From Proteobacteria bacterium UBA1278 (GTDB taxonomy: Bacteria > Pseudomonadota > Gammaproteobacteria > Comchoanobacterales > Comchoanobacteraceae), in assembly GCA_002308435.1 (NCBI GenBank), contig DBUY01000008.1:1-24697 (forward strand): a DNA stretch of 24,697 bases. Direction: 5' to 3'. Below, one piece after another: positions 7,430 through 15,866 of this stretch. The position numbers were made by a program, and so were the translations under genes. The number at the start of each line of letters is the position of its first letter. Positions within the stretch are counted from its first letter, which is position 1. The notes below the pieces were generated by a model. That model was given only the letters and a program-made list of their open reading frames with translations. It did no database searches and was not told the DNA's origin.

Positions 7430-9142
7430 CTAGATTTTACTCAAGATAAACACAACGCCATCTACATAGGCGTTTTGTTGTGTTCGAAGAGCAAGGCGCT
7501 CATGGTGAAATACAGAAAATCCGAATGACCCACACAAGCGACGAATATACTCAGGATTATGTGAGAATCGCGCCGTCTGATTCAGTGAAAAATCCTTTTT
7601 ATGACAATCCTCTATACTGAAAATCCAATATCCATTTGTTGTTAAGTACTCTGAAGCAGCTGTGAAAAGTTTGGTTAAATCTCCAATATAAGGCAACGTA
7701 TCCGCACAGAGTAGAAGATCGCAGCGCCGAGCATACTCGTGCTGTAAAGTCTCTATATTAGAGCATATCAGCCGATCGTAACGTGACTTTTTAGATGCCT
7801 GATCGAGCATGTTTTGAGAAAGATCAATACCAACAAGCTCTCTGGAGATAGGACGCAGCGCGTCTGCACATAGGCCAGTACCGCAGCCTAGATCAAGCGT
7901 GAGCGAAGATAATGGGGCAAGGTGTAATAGGGATGAAATCATGTGCGACAGTCGCTTAGGTAACTGGTAATCAAGAACATCAGACAAGTGATTGTCATAG
8001 TGAAGCGCATAATTATCAAAAAGGTCAGTGACATATGAGGGTGGAGCCGTCTCTTGATGCGATTTGTCCTGCTTTAAAGCAGATAAGACATGCGAAATTG
8101 CATCACTCGGACGTATGTCCTGTGCACGTTCATAGTATTCACATGCCAGTTCAGGCTGATTACGTTGTAAAAAGGTAGCCCCTAAATTGACGAGTGCGCT
8201 ATGATGGTCGGGGGAAAGACGAATCACCTCAAATAGGTGATCTTGGGCATCTTGATACCGACCGAGGTAGAGGTAGCAAACGCCAATATTATAAGTGGTC
8301 ATAATATCAGGCTGTCTTTGCTGATGCTGTAGCCAGTGAGTCAATGCATCTTGATAGCGTTTCAAATGATGATAAACACAAGCCAAATTATGATGGATAT
8401 CATCCTGATCAGGTTGCAATTGGAGAGCCTGCTCAAGATAATCTAAACCGCGCTTTGTATCATCAAGCTCAAGATAAGTAAGTCCAATTTTGTAGGTTGC
8501 ATCAGGATGTGATGGCATGATCTGAAGTATAGATTGATACCAGTTGATTGCTTTTCGATATGCTTTTTCAGCCTGATAAATTTGAGCAAGTTGGTACCGA
8601 GCCGGAATAAATTGGTTATTACTGTGTGCAGCACGCTCAAAATATATTTTCGCCTGATGTCGATTGCAGTCGTGGAGTAATAGACCGAGATTGTAATTTG
8701 CATCAACATGATCTGGCATGATTTCGAGTGCCTGGCGTAAATGAGACTCTGCACGCTTAGCGTCATCTGTAAAAAATATAAGCGCAAGATTATTGTGTGC
8801 TGAGACCAGCTGAGGGTTGATTGCCAATGCTTTCTCAAAATAGCTCGTTGCCTTTTCAGTTTCACCTTGACGACGTAAAATGTTGGCAAGAGAGGATAAA
8901 TAAAGCGGATTTTTTGGCTGAAGCCTGACCGCTGTCTGTAAAGACTTGAGTGCACGGTCAAGCGTTCCACACTGTGCGAGCGTAATGCCTAATAAGTGAT
9001 GCACCAGAGAATGATTTGGATAGGCATTGAGAATAAGTTGATACTGAATGATGGCTTGAGTGCCCTGATCCGCTTGCTGCAATGCAATCGCATCATGCAG
9101 GCGTTTTTCAGTGGTGGAATCAAGTTTTTCTTCGATTAACAT
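7430..9142 (-). CDS. TPR-repeat protein with C-terminal SAM-dependent methyltransferase
   Basis: The N-terminal two-thirds (about residues 15-355) is a run of roughly ten tetratricopeptide repeats, seen as repeated patterns such as HNNLALIFF, ANYNLGLLLHD, ATYKIGLTYLELDD and ALVNLGATFLQ spaced about 34 residues apart. A linker with LFDNYALHYDNHL (about 374) leads to a class I methyltransferase with the SAM loop LDLGCGTG (about 410-417) and the acidic VGIDLS at the second strand. The combination matches the predicted TPR methyltransferase family (COG4976); its substrate is unknown. The gene lies 61 bases downstream of mltB in the same direction, at the end of the elongation operon. No clear ribosome site precedes the ATG. 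Confidence 0.85.
   Translation of the reverse strand: MLIEEKLDSTTEKRLHDAIALQQADQGTQAIIQYQLILNAYPNHSLVHHLLGITLAQCGTLDRALKSLQTAVRLQPKNPLYLSSLANILRRQGETEKATSYFEKALAINPQLVSAHNNLALIFFTDDAKRAESHLRQALEIMPDHVDANYNLGLLLHDCNRHQAKIYFERAAHSNNQFIPARYQLAQIYQAEKAYRKAINWYQSILQIMPSHPDATYKIGLTYLELDDTKRGLDYLEQALQLQPDQDDIHHNLACVYHHLKRYQDALTHWLQHQQRQPDIMTTYNIGVCYLYLGRYQDAQDHLFEVIRLSPDHHSALVNLGATFLQRNQPELACEYYERAQDIRPSDAISHVLSALKQDKSHQETAPPSYVTDLFDNYALHYDNHLSDVLDYQLPKRLSHMISSLLHLAPLSSLTLDLGCGTGLCADALRPISRELVGIDLSQNMLDQASKKSRYDRLICSNIETLQHEYARRCDLLLCADTLPYIGDLTKLFTAASEYLTTNGYWIFSIEDCHKKDFSLNQTARFSHNPEYIRRLCGSFGFSVFHHERLALRTQQNAYVDGVVFILSKI
7454..7484 (+). terminator. Possible intrinsic terminator for the marC-unknown unit
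   Basis: On the plus strand AACGCC (7454-7459), a nine-base loop and GGCGTT (7469-7474) form a perfect six-pair stem followed by the T-rich TTGTTGTGTT. It lies about 75 bases past the stop of the unknown gene, inside the 3' end of the convergent methyltransferase gene. The flanks AACACAAC and GTTGTGTT can also pair if four bases bulge. The T-tract is interrupted by G, so efficiency is uncertain. Confidence 0.35.
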
Positions 9143-9203
9143 ATTGAAATAGTATCAGAATATGACTGTAATAACACGTTATTTATCAAGCGCTGTGAAT
9201 TAT

Positions 9204-10160
9204 TTACGATATGAGAGACTGAGACAATTGGTAAACAGCAGAACTGTAGTGAACACTATTGTTATAACTCATGATGCTTTTGAAGTTGCGAAATACACGG
9301 TAAAACTGATACTGATTTGGTGCATGCTCAAGTCGAATAATCCAACTCTTAGAAGCATGGCGTAAATTGAGCATATGCTCAAGTGAGCGGTCGACCGGTA
9401 GCATACGCTGTTCACCCATCCTTTTAGACAGATGATTAGCCTGATCTGGACTGAGTTGTAATTTTCTCATAACAGGCTCGTTGGGTTGCCAACGCCCGTG
9501 CTTTGACAAATAGTGAAAGACACTCACGATCGCATCGTCAGTATTGCCGATGAGATCGACCACACCCTCCCGAGCATGCTGACGACCATAGCGGGCAATA
9601 TTAGACGGCATAAACTGAGGGATACCCACGGCACCAGCATACGACCCCTTAATGTTTTTTGTGGAGAGTTGATTGACAAATGCGTATCTCAGCAACTCAA
9701 CCGCCTCTGAGCGAAAATAGCTTGAACGCGGGGTGTAATATAAACCTAGTGTTGAGAGTGCTTCCAGAACATTAAAGTCGCCTTTGTTTTGACCATAGCT
9801 AGTCTCAATACCAATGACAGCGGTTACAACAGAAGCTGGTATCTGATATTTTGCTTCGTATCTACCAAGAACAGCTTTGTGTTTCTGTATGAATTCACGG
9901 CCGCCCTTGACACGCTTTTGGCTAACTAGGAGTTGGCGATATTGGTGCCAAGGCTTCGCCTCAAAAGGACGCTGCATGAGATTAAGAGAAGCTTCGTTGA
10001 GCTGAAGGCCTTCAAATTGCTGGTTCAACCATTCTACTGGGATGCGATGTTGCTTATGCACATCCTTGATCAGCTGTTTTACCATGCGGTTACGAGATGG
10101 CTCAAGGCTGACAACACCAAGTGAATGACTAAACAACAACACATAAACTAAAAACCACAT
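9204..10160 (-). CDS. mltB: Lytic murein transglycosylase B (MltB family)
   Basis: Periplasmic enzyme that cleaves the MurNAc-GlcNAc bond with formation of 1,6-anhydro ends. The catalytic glutamate is Glu119 in VIGIETSYGQNKG. The other landmarks are GSYAGAVGIPQFMPSN, the conserved FHYLSKHGRW, and YNNSVHYSSAVYQL near the C-terminus. The first 18 residues are hydrophobic and look like a signal peptide, but there is no lipobox cysteine, whereas E. coli MltB is a lipoprotein. It may therefore be soluble or signal-anchored. At 318 residues it is a little shorter than E. coli MltB (361). It lies 159 bases after rodA. A weak promoter (TTGCGG-17-TATCTT, 10191-10219) in that gap could add to operon transcription. 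Confidence 0.93.
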   Translation of the reverse strand: MWFLVYVLLFSHSLGVVSLEPSRNRMVKQLIKDVHKQHRIPVEWLNQQFEGLQLNEASLNLMQRPFEAKPWHQYRQLLVSQKRVKGGREFIQKHKAVLGRYEAKYQIPASVVTAVIGIETSYGQNKGDFNVLEALSTLGLYYTPRSSYFRSEAVELLRYAFVNQLSTKNIKGSYAGAVGIPQFMPSNIARYGRQHAREGVVDLIGNTDDAIVSVFHYLSKHGRWQPNEPVMRKLQLSPDQANHLSKRMGEQRMLPVDRSLEHMLNLRHASKSWIIRLEHAPNQYQFYRVFRNFKSIMSYNNSVHYSSAVYQLSQSLIS

Positions 10161-10319
10161 ACAAAATATCCCGACGGATGACGATAAAGCAAGATAGCAT
10201 TATCGCTATATCACCGCAAGACGAGACAGATGCTGATAGTTCACAGTGCTGATATTTAATGAATTTGTATTGTCCAGTCGTTTACCCGTACTCAATAAGC
10301 GCTAGAATTATGTATCGTT

Positions 10320-11411
10320 TTAGGAATCAAACAACCGTGTATGCGCTCTACAGGCATTAATAATTCCAAAGCCGAATAGGGTCACGAGCATTGTAGTGCC
10401 CCCATAACTGACAAGAGGAAGTGGAATACCAACAACCGGAATGAGTCCGGTCACCATAGCAACGTTGATGAATGTGCATATGCCAAATGCAAATGCTATA
10501 CCTGCACAAGCAAGGCGGGTAAAATGACTTTGTGCCTGCATGCTGTAACTGAAACACTTAACCAATATCCATAAAAATAGTATGAACAATAAACAACAAC
10601 CGAAAAAGCCAAATTCTTCTGCCAATAATGCAAAAATAAAGTCTGTATTATGCTCAGGTAGAAACTGTAGATGTGACTGTGTCCCTCGAAACCAGCCTTT
10701 ACCAAAAAAGCCGCCCGAGCCAATCGCAATTTTAGATTGGGTAATATGGTAGCCACTACCCGATACATCCTGTTTGGGTAGCAGCAGAGTGATAATACGC
10801 TGTTTTTGATAATCATGAAGCAGAGTCCAACTGACTGGCGAAAGCGCAACAAACGCGGTAATTCCATATCGAATCAATTTAAATGGCAATCCAGCCATAA
10901 TCAGCGTAAAGAGACCGATACTAAAAATAATTGTTGCCGTACCAAGATCAGGTTGCTTTGCAACCAAGACAAAAGGAATGATGATCAGCAATAGATTTTG
11001 TAGCAGTGCAAGCGGAGATAAAGGGAGTTCTTGATTTTGCACGCAGCTCGCTAGTGTCAATGGCAACACGACTTTCATGATTTCAGATGGCTCAAAGCGA
11101 ATATATCGTAAGTCGAGCCATCGTTGCGCACCTTTACCCGTATGACCAAACAGTAAGACAAGAATGAGTAGGATGATGGTGCTAATATAAAGAAGCATCG
11201 CGACTTTTTGTAGATGCTCACAACTCATGCGCTGTACTAATAATAGAACAACAATCGCAAGCGCTGCATGTATACATTGCTTGATAACCATGTACATATT
11301 GCCCTCACTAGCGCTTAGCATTAACATCAGTCCAACAAACGTGTAGAGAAATAGGAGGCTGTTTAAGGTGATCCCGTCACGTCTAGCTTGGTTTGTATTG
11401 GCGAACAACAT
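10320..11411 (-). CDS. rodA: Rod-shape SEDS glycosyltransferase RodA
   Basis: Polytopic inner-membrane peptidoglycan polymerase of the SEDS family, partner of PBP2 in the elongasome. About ten hydrophobic segments are visible. Family landmarks are GAQRWLDL followed by IRFEPSEIMK, the region LPEHNTDFIFALLAEE that holds the catalytic aspartate, and VGIPLPLVSYGGTTM near the C-terminus. It is about 363-365 residues, close to E. coli RodA (370). Two in-frame ATGs, at 11417 and 11411, share one GAGGA site (11421-11425). The second is nine bases away and the first only three, so I take 11411; the difference is two residues. It follows mrdA after about 90 bases, which hold a small GATTGT/ACAATC dyad but no clear promoter. 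Confidence 0.95.
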   Translation of the reverse strand: MLFANTNQARRDGITLNSLLFLYTFVGLMLMLSASEGNMYMVIKQCIHAALAIVVLLLVQRMSCEHLQKVAMLLYISTIILLILVLLFGHTGKGAQRWLDLRYIRFEPSEIMKVVLPLTLASCVQNQELPLSPLALLQNLLLIIIPFVLVAKQPDLGTATIIFSIGLFTLIMAGLPFKLIRYGITAFVALSPVSWTLLHDYQKQRIITLLLPKQDVSGSGYHITQSKIAIGSGGFFGKGWFRGTQSHLQFLPEHNTDFIFALLAEEFGFFGCCLLFILFLWILVKCFSYSMQAQSHFTRLACAGIAFAFGICTFINVAMVTGLIPVVGIPLPLVSYGGTTMLVTLFGFGIINACRAHTRLFDS

Positions 11412-11503
11412 GGTCATGTATCCTCATATCGACTGATTGTAACAGTAAAAACAATCATGTCCAGGAGCCTTTGTAATTGTTGACAATAAAGACATGTAAG
11501 AAA

Positions 11504-13297
11504 TTACTGGTAACGTGTGCTGTGCTCAACAATCTCACGGGCAATCAGGAGCGCGTCATTGTCGTTTTCAAGTAAAATGGTGATGGCATAATTTGGCTTA
11601 TCTTGTACAAAAAATCCAATAAACCAGGAGTGGTCAGAAAGGGATTTAATATGATGTGTTCGTCCTGAATTTTTGACTAACTGTGCGGTGCCTGTTTTTG
11701 CTGCAAATGGTTGTTTAAGTCTACCGAATCGTGATCCTGTACCGTACTCGATGACTTTCTGCATGGCTTGTGTAATGTGCGTCCAGTATGAATAAGTCAG
11801 TGTCTCCTTGCGCGAACGGTTATCAAGTTGGGTCTTTATAGTGCGGTCTGGATAAGTCATCTCACGAACAACATGAGGAACAAATGCATCACCACGCGCT
11901 GCAAAAATCGCATTGGCATAAGCCATCTGTATCGGTGTTACCAAAAGTGAACCCTGACCAATACCCGTGATGATCGTATCCCCAATTAGCCAGGTCTGAC
12001 CGCGAGCACGTTTCCAATTACGTGAGGGGAGTAGGCCATTTTTTTCACCCGGTAGATCAATCCCAGTCAATGAGCCAAAGCCGTAATGGCCATAGATAGT
12101 GCTCATCAGATCAATACCAAGTTTCAACGACAGGTGATAAAAAAAAGTATCATTAGAAACAATGATTGCCTTTTGCACATTAACTCGCCCGTGACCGCCA
12201 CGATTCCAGTTGCGATAAACATTAGCAGTATCCTTATAACGAAATGAGCCTGTATCAAAAATTTGAAAAGAGGGAGTGATCAGCTTTTCTTCTAATGCAT
12301 GTAGTGCAAGAAACGGTTTGACAGTCGATGCTGGTGGAAATTGACCGGAGAGAACACGATTAAAAAGTGGTTTATCTGATGAGGTGAGATAATGCGTAAG
12401 CTTATCAGACAGTGCTGGGTCCAGAAACGCATTCGGGTCGTAACTGGGTGCACTATACAAGGCTAATATCTCTCCATTGGATGGGTTGTTTACAATCACA
12501 GCACCACGCTTTCCCTGCATTTTTTCAGCAACAAAACGCTGTAGCTTAGCATCAATCGTGAGTGTGATGTCAGCGCCATTTTGTGCGGGGAGCTGAGATA
12601 GTGTTTGTAGTATCTTGCCCTTAGCGTCGCGCTGTAATTGAACAACACCGGCGTGGCCACTCAATATATCATCATAGGACTTTTCAACGCCATCGGCGCC
12701 AGAGTAAGCTGCTAAAATATTTGGATTATCTGACTTTTGATCTTTCTCTTGTTTTTTAGCGAGCACATAACCAGTTACACTGGCACAAGGGGCTCCACAT
12801 GGATAATGACGTATAAATTCAGGTGTGACCTTGAGTGGGGGTAGATGCAGGTTCTTTTCATAGACAAGCTGTCGTTGCTGTTGCGACAAGCGACTAAATA
12901 CTCGAATGGTGTCTAGGGGTCTTGCGCGCTGAATTCGCTCTGAAATCTTCTGATGCACTGACTGCTCAAGACCAAAATCCGTTGCAAATTTTGTCAGTGC
13001 ACGCTGTGCTTTAACACGAGATTCGACAAAAAGATCGACATGAAACAGCGGGATATTTTTTGCAAGAACCTCACCGTGGCGATCAAGAATCTCACCACGC
13101 TGCGACTGAAGGTCAGCAAAAGTAAATTGGTTATCCAGACTGCGGTGAAAAAGCACACGGCCTGATAATATTTGTAAACGAAATAGTTGTCCAATGAGTA
13201 CACAAACCAAGAGTATGAAGAAAGCAATCGCTAATAATACACGTTTGAAGTGATCGTGCTGCTGAGCTCTATAGTTACTCTGAAGCGAATCGCTCAT
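11504..13297 (-). CDS. mrdA: Penicillin-binding protein 2 (elongasome transpeptidase)
   Basis: Class B penicillin-binding protein that crosslinks peptidoglycan during side-wall growth together with RodA. One N-terminal membrane helix (about residues 19-41) precedes the pedestal domain and the transpeptidase domain. The nucleophile Ser324 lies in ASTVK (Lys327), the second motif is Ser381-Asn-Asp in VSNDTFFYH, and the third is KTG at 534-536 in KTGTAQ. All catalytic motifs are intact. The 597 residues compare with 633 in E. coli. The start ATG overlaps the rlmH stop in an ATGA quartet (13294-13297), a standard sign of translational coupling. Confidence 0.96.
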   Translation of the reverse strand: MSDSLQSNYRAQQHDHFKRVLLAIAFFILLVCVLIGQLFRLQILSGRVLFHRSLDNQFTFADLQSQRGEILDRHGEVLAKNIPLFHVDLFVESRVKAQRALTKFATDFGLEQSVHQKISERIQRARPLDTIRVFSRLSQQQRQLVYEKNLHLPPLKVTPEFIRHYPCGAPCASVTGYVLAKKQEKDQKSDNPNILAAYSGADGVEKSYDDILSGHAGVVQLQRDAKGKILQTLSQLPAQNGADITLTIDAKLQRFVAEKMQGKRGAVIVNNPSNGEILALYSAPSYDPNAFLDPALSDKLTHYLTSSDKPLFNRVLSGQFPPASTVKPFLALHALEEKLITPSFQIFDTGSFRYKDTANVYRNWNRGGHGRVNVQKAIIVSNDTFFYHLSLKLGIDLMSTIYGHYGFGSLTGIDLPGEKNGLLPSRNWKRARGQTWLIGDTIITGIGQGSLLVTPIQMAYANAIFAARGDAFVPHVVREMTYPDRTIKTQLDNRSRKETLTYSYWTHITQAMQKVIEYGTGSRFGRLKQPFAAKTGTAQLVKNSGRTHHIKSLSDHSWFIGFFVQDKPNYAITILLENDNDALLIAREIVEHSTRYQ

Positions 13298-13767
13298 GTT
13301 CGGTGATAGGGATGATTAGTCATTAATGTTAAACATCGATAGAGTTGCTCGTAGAGGATGATCTTAGCAAACATATGTGGGAGTGTAAAACGTGATAAGG
13401 AAAGAACAAGATGTGCTTCACTACGAGCGCTGGGATGGTGGCCATCCGGGCCACCCAGTAAAAAAACCAACCGACGATAATTACGCTGTTTATCACAAAG
13501 GTGATTCATCAGTTCGTGAGTATCGAAATGTTTGCCTCGCTCATCAAGAGTGATTCGATAACAACCTATCGGCAAATCGCGAAAGAGTAAATCGCGCTCC
13601 TTGTCAATTAATGACTGCAAACCCTGCTGTCGTGAACGTTTAGGGCAATCGTATGTGGTTGTGCTGAGTTTGGCTAAAGATTCGATTCGCTGCTGATACA
13701 TTGCAAGAGCTTCACTTTGCCAATGTTCAGATGGCTTGCCGATCGAGCGAACATCTAAGTAGAGCAT
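13294..13767 (-). CDS. rlmH: 23S rRNA pseudouridine-1915 N3-methyltransferase
   Basis: SPOUT-class methyltransferase that modifies pseudouridine 1915 in helix 69 of 23S rRNA on the 70S ribosome, as a homodimer. The product has 157 residues, the normal family length (155 in E. coli). It carries the trefoil-knot SAM loop LLGGPDGH, the following FTLPHMFAKIILYEQLYR, and the C-terminal signature TNHPYHR. It begins six bases after the rsfS stop and overlaps mrdA by four bases, the classic rsfS-rlmH-mrdA order. Confidence 0.96.
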   Translation of the reverse strand: MLYLDVRSIGKPSEHWQSEALAMYQQRIESLAKLSTTTYDCPKRSRQQGLQSLIDKERDLLFRDLPIGCYRITLDERGKHFDTHELMNHLCDKQRNYRRLVFLLGGPDGHHPSARSEAHLVLSLSRFTLPHMFAKIILYEQLYRCLTLMTNHPYHRT

Positions 13768-13773
13768 TAAAGG

Positions 13774-14091
13774 CTAATCCAGTTGGCTCCACAATTTTTC
13801 TATGGCGTAGTATTGCCGTGTCTGCGGCTGCATAATATGAACGATCACATCGCCGAAATTAACAAGAATCCACTCACAGTGGTCATCTCCTTCAATCACT
13901 GGCTTTCCAAATGATAGCGTTGGTGCAATATCAATCAGCGCATTCATAATACTCCGCGTGTGGCGACTATTATTTCCAGTAACAATGATCATAACATCAG
14001 TGATAGTCGTCATGTTGCGCACATCAAGTGTTATCACGTCAACAGCCTTCATATCGCTGAGTGTGGAAAGTATGTGTTCTTGGTCTGTCAT
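13774..14091 (-). CDS. rsfS: Ribosomal silencing factor RsfS
   Basis: Small protein that binds L14 on the free 50S subunit and blocks subunit joining when growth slows. The 105 residues match the family throughout: DVITLDVRNMTTITDVMIIVTG near the start, NNSRHTRSI, then CEWILVNFGDVIVHIM and YYAIEKLW. It is the first gene of the elongation operon. The ATG has no clear Shine-Dalgarno site. The mapped promoter would give a leader of about 20 bases. Confidence 0.95.
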   Translation of the reverse strand: MTDQEHILSTLSDMKAVDVITLDVRNMTTITDVMIIVTGNNSRHTRSIMNALIDIAPTLSFGKPVIEGDDHCEWILVNFGDVIVHIMQPQTRQYYAIEKLWSQLD

Positions 14092-14116
14092 TTAAAGTTT
14101 AGTTGATATTAATGCC

Positions 14117-14144
14117 AGTATAGCAGAGTGGTGGTTTAAGTCAA
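14117..14144 (-). promoter_or_regulatory. Promoter of the rsfS-rlmH-mrdA-rodA-mltB operon
   Basis: On the minus strand, -35 TTGACT (14139-14144) and -10 TATACT (14117-14122) are separated by 16 bases, each matching five of six consensus positions. Transcription would start near 14110, about 20 bases before rsfS. The -35 element lies inside one arm of an exact inverted repeat (14141-14166), so access may be regulated. Confidence 0.7.
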
Positions 14145-14166
14145 TCATATGACTCTATATGATTGA
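14141..14166. promoter_or_regulatory. Perfect 10-bp inverted repeat on the rsfS -35 region (possible operator)
   Basis: TCAATCATAT and ATATGATTGA are exact reverse complements separated by GACTCT. Four bases of the proximal arm belong to the rsfS -35 hexamer. The dyad lies between the divergent rsfS and orn promoters and is not followed by a T-run, so a protein-binding site fits better than a terminator. The binding protein is unknown. Confidence 0.5.
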
Positions 14167-14227
14167 ATATAGAACAATAACGTAGGTAATAATCAGGGGC
14201 GACACCGTGAAAGTAGGCGGGTGTAAA

Positions 14228-14255
14228 TTGTTATTGTGCCATTATATGGTAGAAT
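14228..14255 (+). promoter_or_regulatory. Promoter of orn (extended -10)
   Basis: TTGTTA (14228-14233) and TAGAAT (14250-14255) are 16 bases apart. The -10 is preceded by TGG (14247-14249), the extended -10 form. Start expected near 14262, about 20 bases before the orn ATG, which has an AGGA site (14273-14276). Confidence 0.55.
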
Positions 14256-14282
14256 AGGGATTAAGAGTAATTAGGACAAACA

Positions 14283-14834
14283 ATGCAGTCAAAAACAGCA
14301 TGGATATGGTGCGATTTAGAGATGACAGGGTTAGATACAAAGAAGCACCGAATTATTGAGATCGCAACAATAATCACCGATGATCAACTCAATGTAATTG
14401 CCGAGGGGCCGAATGTTGTGATACACCAAGCTAGCCAGTATCTTGAAGACCTTGACCCATGGATTAATAAGCATCACGGAGAATCTGGATTGCTGGCTGG
14501 AGTTCGTGAGAGTTCGATCAGTCAGATGCAAGCAGAAAAAGAGACGCTTGAGTTTATATCTGCCCATACTAGACCCGGGAAATCGCCATTGTGTGGCAAT
14601 TCAATCGGCACTGATCGTGCTTTTATCTCAGCGCACATGCCAGCACTTGCGCAGCATTTTCACTACCGGAATATTGATGTTTCAAGCGTCAAGCAACTTT
14701 ACGAGGCATGGTACCCGAAACGAGAGCGATTTATGAAGAAAAATCATCACCGTGCACTAGACGATATTAAAGAATCAATCGCTGAGTTAGCGTTCTATCA
14801 AAAAGCAATCTTTGTCACGACAGACGCGAAATAG
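14283..14834 (+). CDS. orn: Oligoribonuclease
   Basis: DEDDh 3'-5' exoribonuclease that finishes RNA decay by cutting dinucleotides (including pGpG) to mononucleotides. The catalytic set is visible: Asp11 and Glu13 in WCDLEMTGLD, Asp111 in GNSIGTDRAF, and His156 with Asp161 in HHRALDDIKES. The 183 residues match the E. coli length (181). AGGA lies six bases before the ATG. Orn is typical of gamma- and betaproteobacteria and helps place the organism. tsaE follows after 56 bases in the same direction. Confidence 0.96.
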   Translation: MQSKTAWIWCDLEMTGLDTKKHRIIEIATIITDDQLNVIAEGPNVVIHQASQYLEDLDPWINKHHGESGLLAGVRESSISQMQAEKETLEFISAHTRPGKSPLCGNSIGTDRAFISAHMPALAQHFHYRNIDVSSVKQLYEAWYPKRERFMKKNHHRALDDIKESIAELAFYQKAIFVTTDAK

Positions 14835-14890
14835 TAGGATCGATGCGAGTCATTCACTGATAGAGCATAGAAAATAATGGACGGTCTATC

Positions 14891-15388
14891 ATGACACAAA
14901 AGAGAGTAACACGTTATACATTTGCATGTGAAAGTCTAATATCATTCCAAACAAACGTCCGATTGTTAGGAACACTAACCCAGCACAATGTGCGGGTTAT
15001 ATTTCTCTCCGGGCCACTTGGTGCGGGTAAAACAACTTTTGCTCGCGAGTGGCTACGGACAATCGGAGTCACCGGAGCCATCAAAAGCCCATCATACTCG
15101 ATGATAGAAACATATCAGGACACTGACATAGGCGTCGTCCATCACCTTGATTTATATCGTATCAATAGCAATGATGAGATTCGATGCCTTGGTCTCGAAG
15201 AATATATCGAAGATCACTTAGTCATAGAATGGCCAGAAAAAGGTATAGATCAAATAGTGAAATATGACTTATCAGTGGATATTCAGCTTGATGGTGATTC
15301 TCGGCTCATCACGTTGAAGACGCAATGTAACACGCTAGCAGAGAGATTGACATTATTCGCAGAGAAAGTTGAAAATCAGAGGTGCTAA
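14891..15388 (+). CDS. tsaE: tRNA threonylcarbamoyladenosine biosynthesis ATPase TsaE
   Basis: P-loop ATPase that drives the TsaB-TsaD complex making t6A37 on ANN-decoding tRNAs. The Walker A loop GPLGAGKTT is at 41-49, the switch-like SPSYSMIETY at 66-75, then HLDLYR (85-90) and IEWPEKG, all diagnostic. 165 residues, near the E. coli length (153). GGACGG lies about six bases before the ATG. The stop is only three bases from the stop of the convergent bcp, leaving no room for a shared terminator. Confidence 0.95.
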   Translation: MTQKRVTRYTFACESLISFQTNVRLLGTLTQHNVRVIFLSGPLGAGKTTFAREWLRTIGVTGAIKSPSYSMIETYQDTDIGVVHHLDLYRINSNDEIRCLGLEEYIEDHLVIEWPEKGIDQIVKYDLSVDIQLDGDSRLITLKTQCNTLAERLTLFAEKVENQRC

Positions 15389-15391
15389 TGA

Positions 15392-15856
15392 CTAGCTACG
15401 TTGTGCCGCTTCAAGATAAGACAATACCTGTTGGGCATGCTCAGCAGGCTTGACTTTGCGCCAAATTTGGCAAACTAAGCGATCTGCATCCAATAAAAAA
15501 CTCGATCGCTCAATGCCCATGTAGCGTTTGCCGAACATGCTTTTTTGGATCCAAACACCATAAGCGTCACAAACTGCGCCGTCTGGGTCAGATAACAAGG
15601 TGAATGGTAACTGATACTTATCAATAAACTGACGGTGTCGCTTGGGCGAATCTTTTGAAATGCCAATGACATCACAATTCAGTGACATGAGAGATGACCA
15701 TGCCTCAGAGAGTTCGCAGGCTTGTGTGGTACAGCCCGGTGTCATGTCCTTAGGATAAAAATAAACTAAGACAAATTGCTTGCTACATTGCTGAAGCGAG
15801 AATGGTTCGCCATCCTGATTTGGCAAATTGACTGATGGGGCGTGTTGGCCAAGCAT
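15392..15856 (-). CDS. bcp: Thioredoxin-dependent peroxiredoxin (Bcp/PrxQ)
   Basis: Thiol peroxidase that reduces H2O2 and organic hydroperoxides in the cytosol. The peroxidatic Cys42 lies in TPGCTTQAC and the nearby Cys47 fits the resolving cysteine of the PrxQ class. VYFYPKDMTPG, GISKDS, FTLLSDPDG and ERSSFLLDADR are family landmarks. The start at 15856 gives 154 residues beginning MLGQHAPSVNLPNQDG, the normal N-terminus, with AGGAG (15864-15868) seven bases upstream. A longer in-frame form from 15913 adds 19 residues that do not belong to the family. The site overlaps the stop of the response-regulator gene, so the two are probably coupled. Confidence 0.94.
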   Translation of the reverse strand: MLGQHAPSVNLPNQDGEPFSLQQCSKQFVLVYFYPKDMTPGCTTQACELSEAWSSLMSLNCDVIGISKDSPKRHRQFIDKYQLPFTLLSDPDGAVCDAYGVWIQKSMFGKRYMGIERSSFLLDADRLVCQIWRKVKPAEHAQQVLSYLEAAQRS

Positions 15857-15866
15857 AAATGATCTC

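Noticed and set aside
9162..9365. 67-codon plus-strand frame at the mltB 3' end
   Set aside because: It is mostly antisense to mltB, with no motif or ribosome site.
11435..11456. GATTGT/ACAATC dyad between mrdA and rodA
   Set aside because: Six pairs with a ten-base AT-rich loop and no T-run at a useful place; could be chance.
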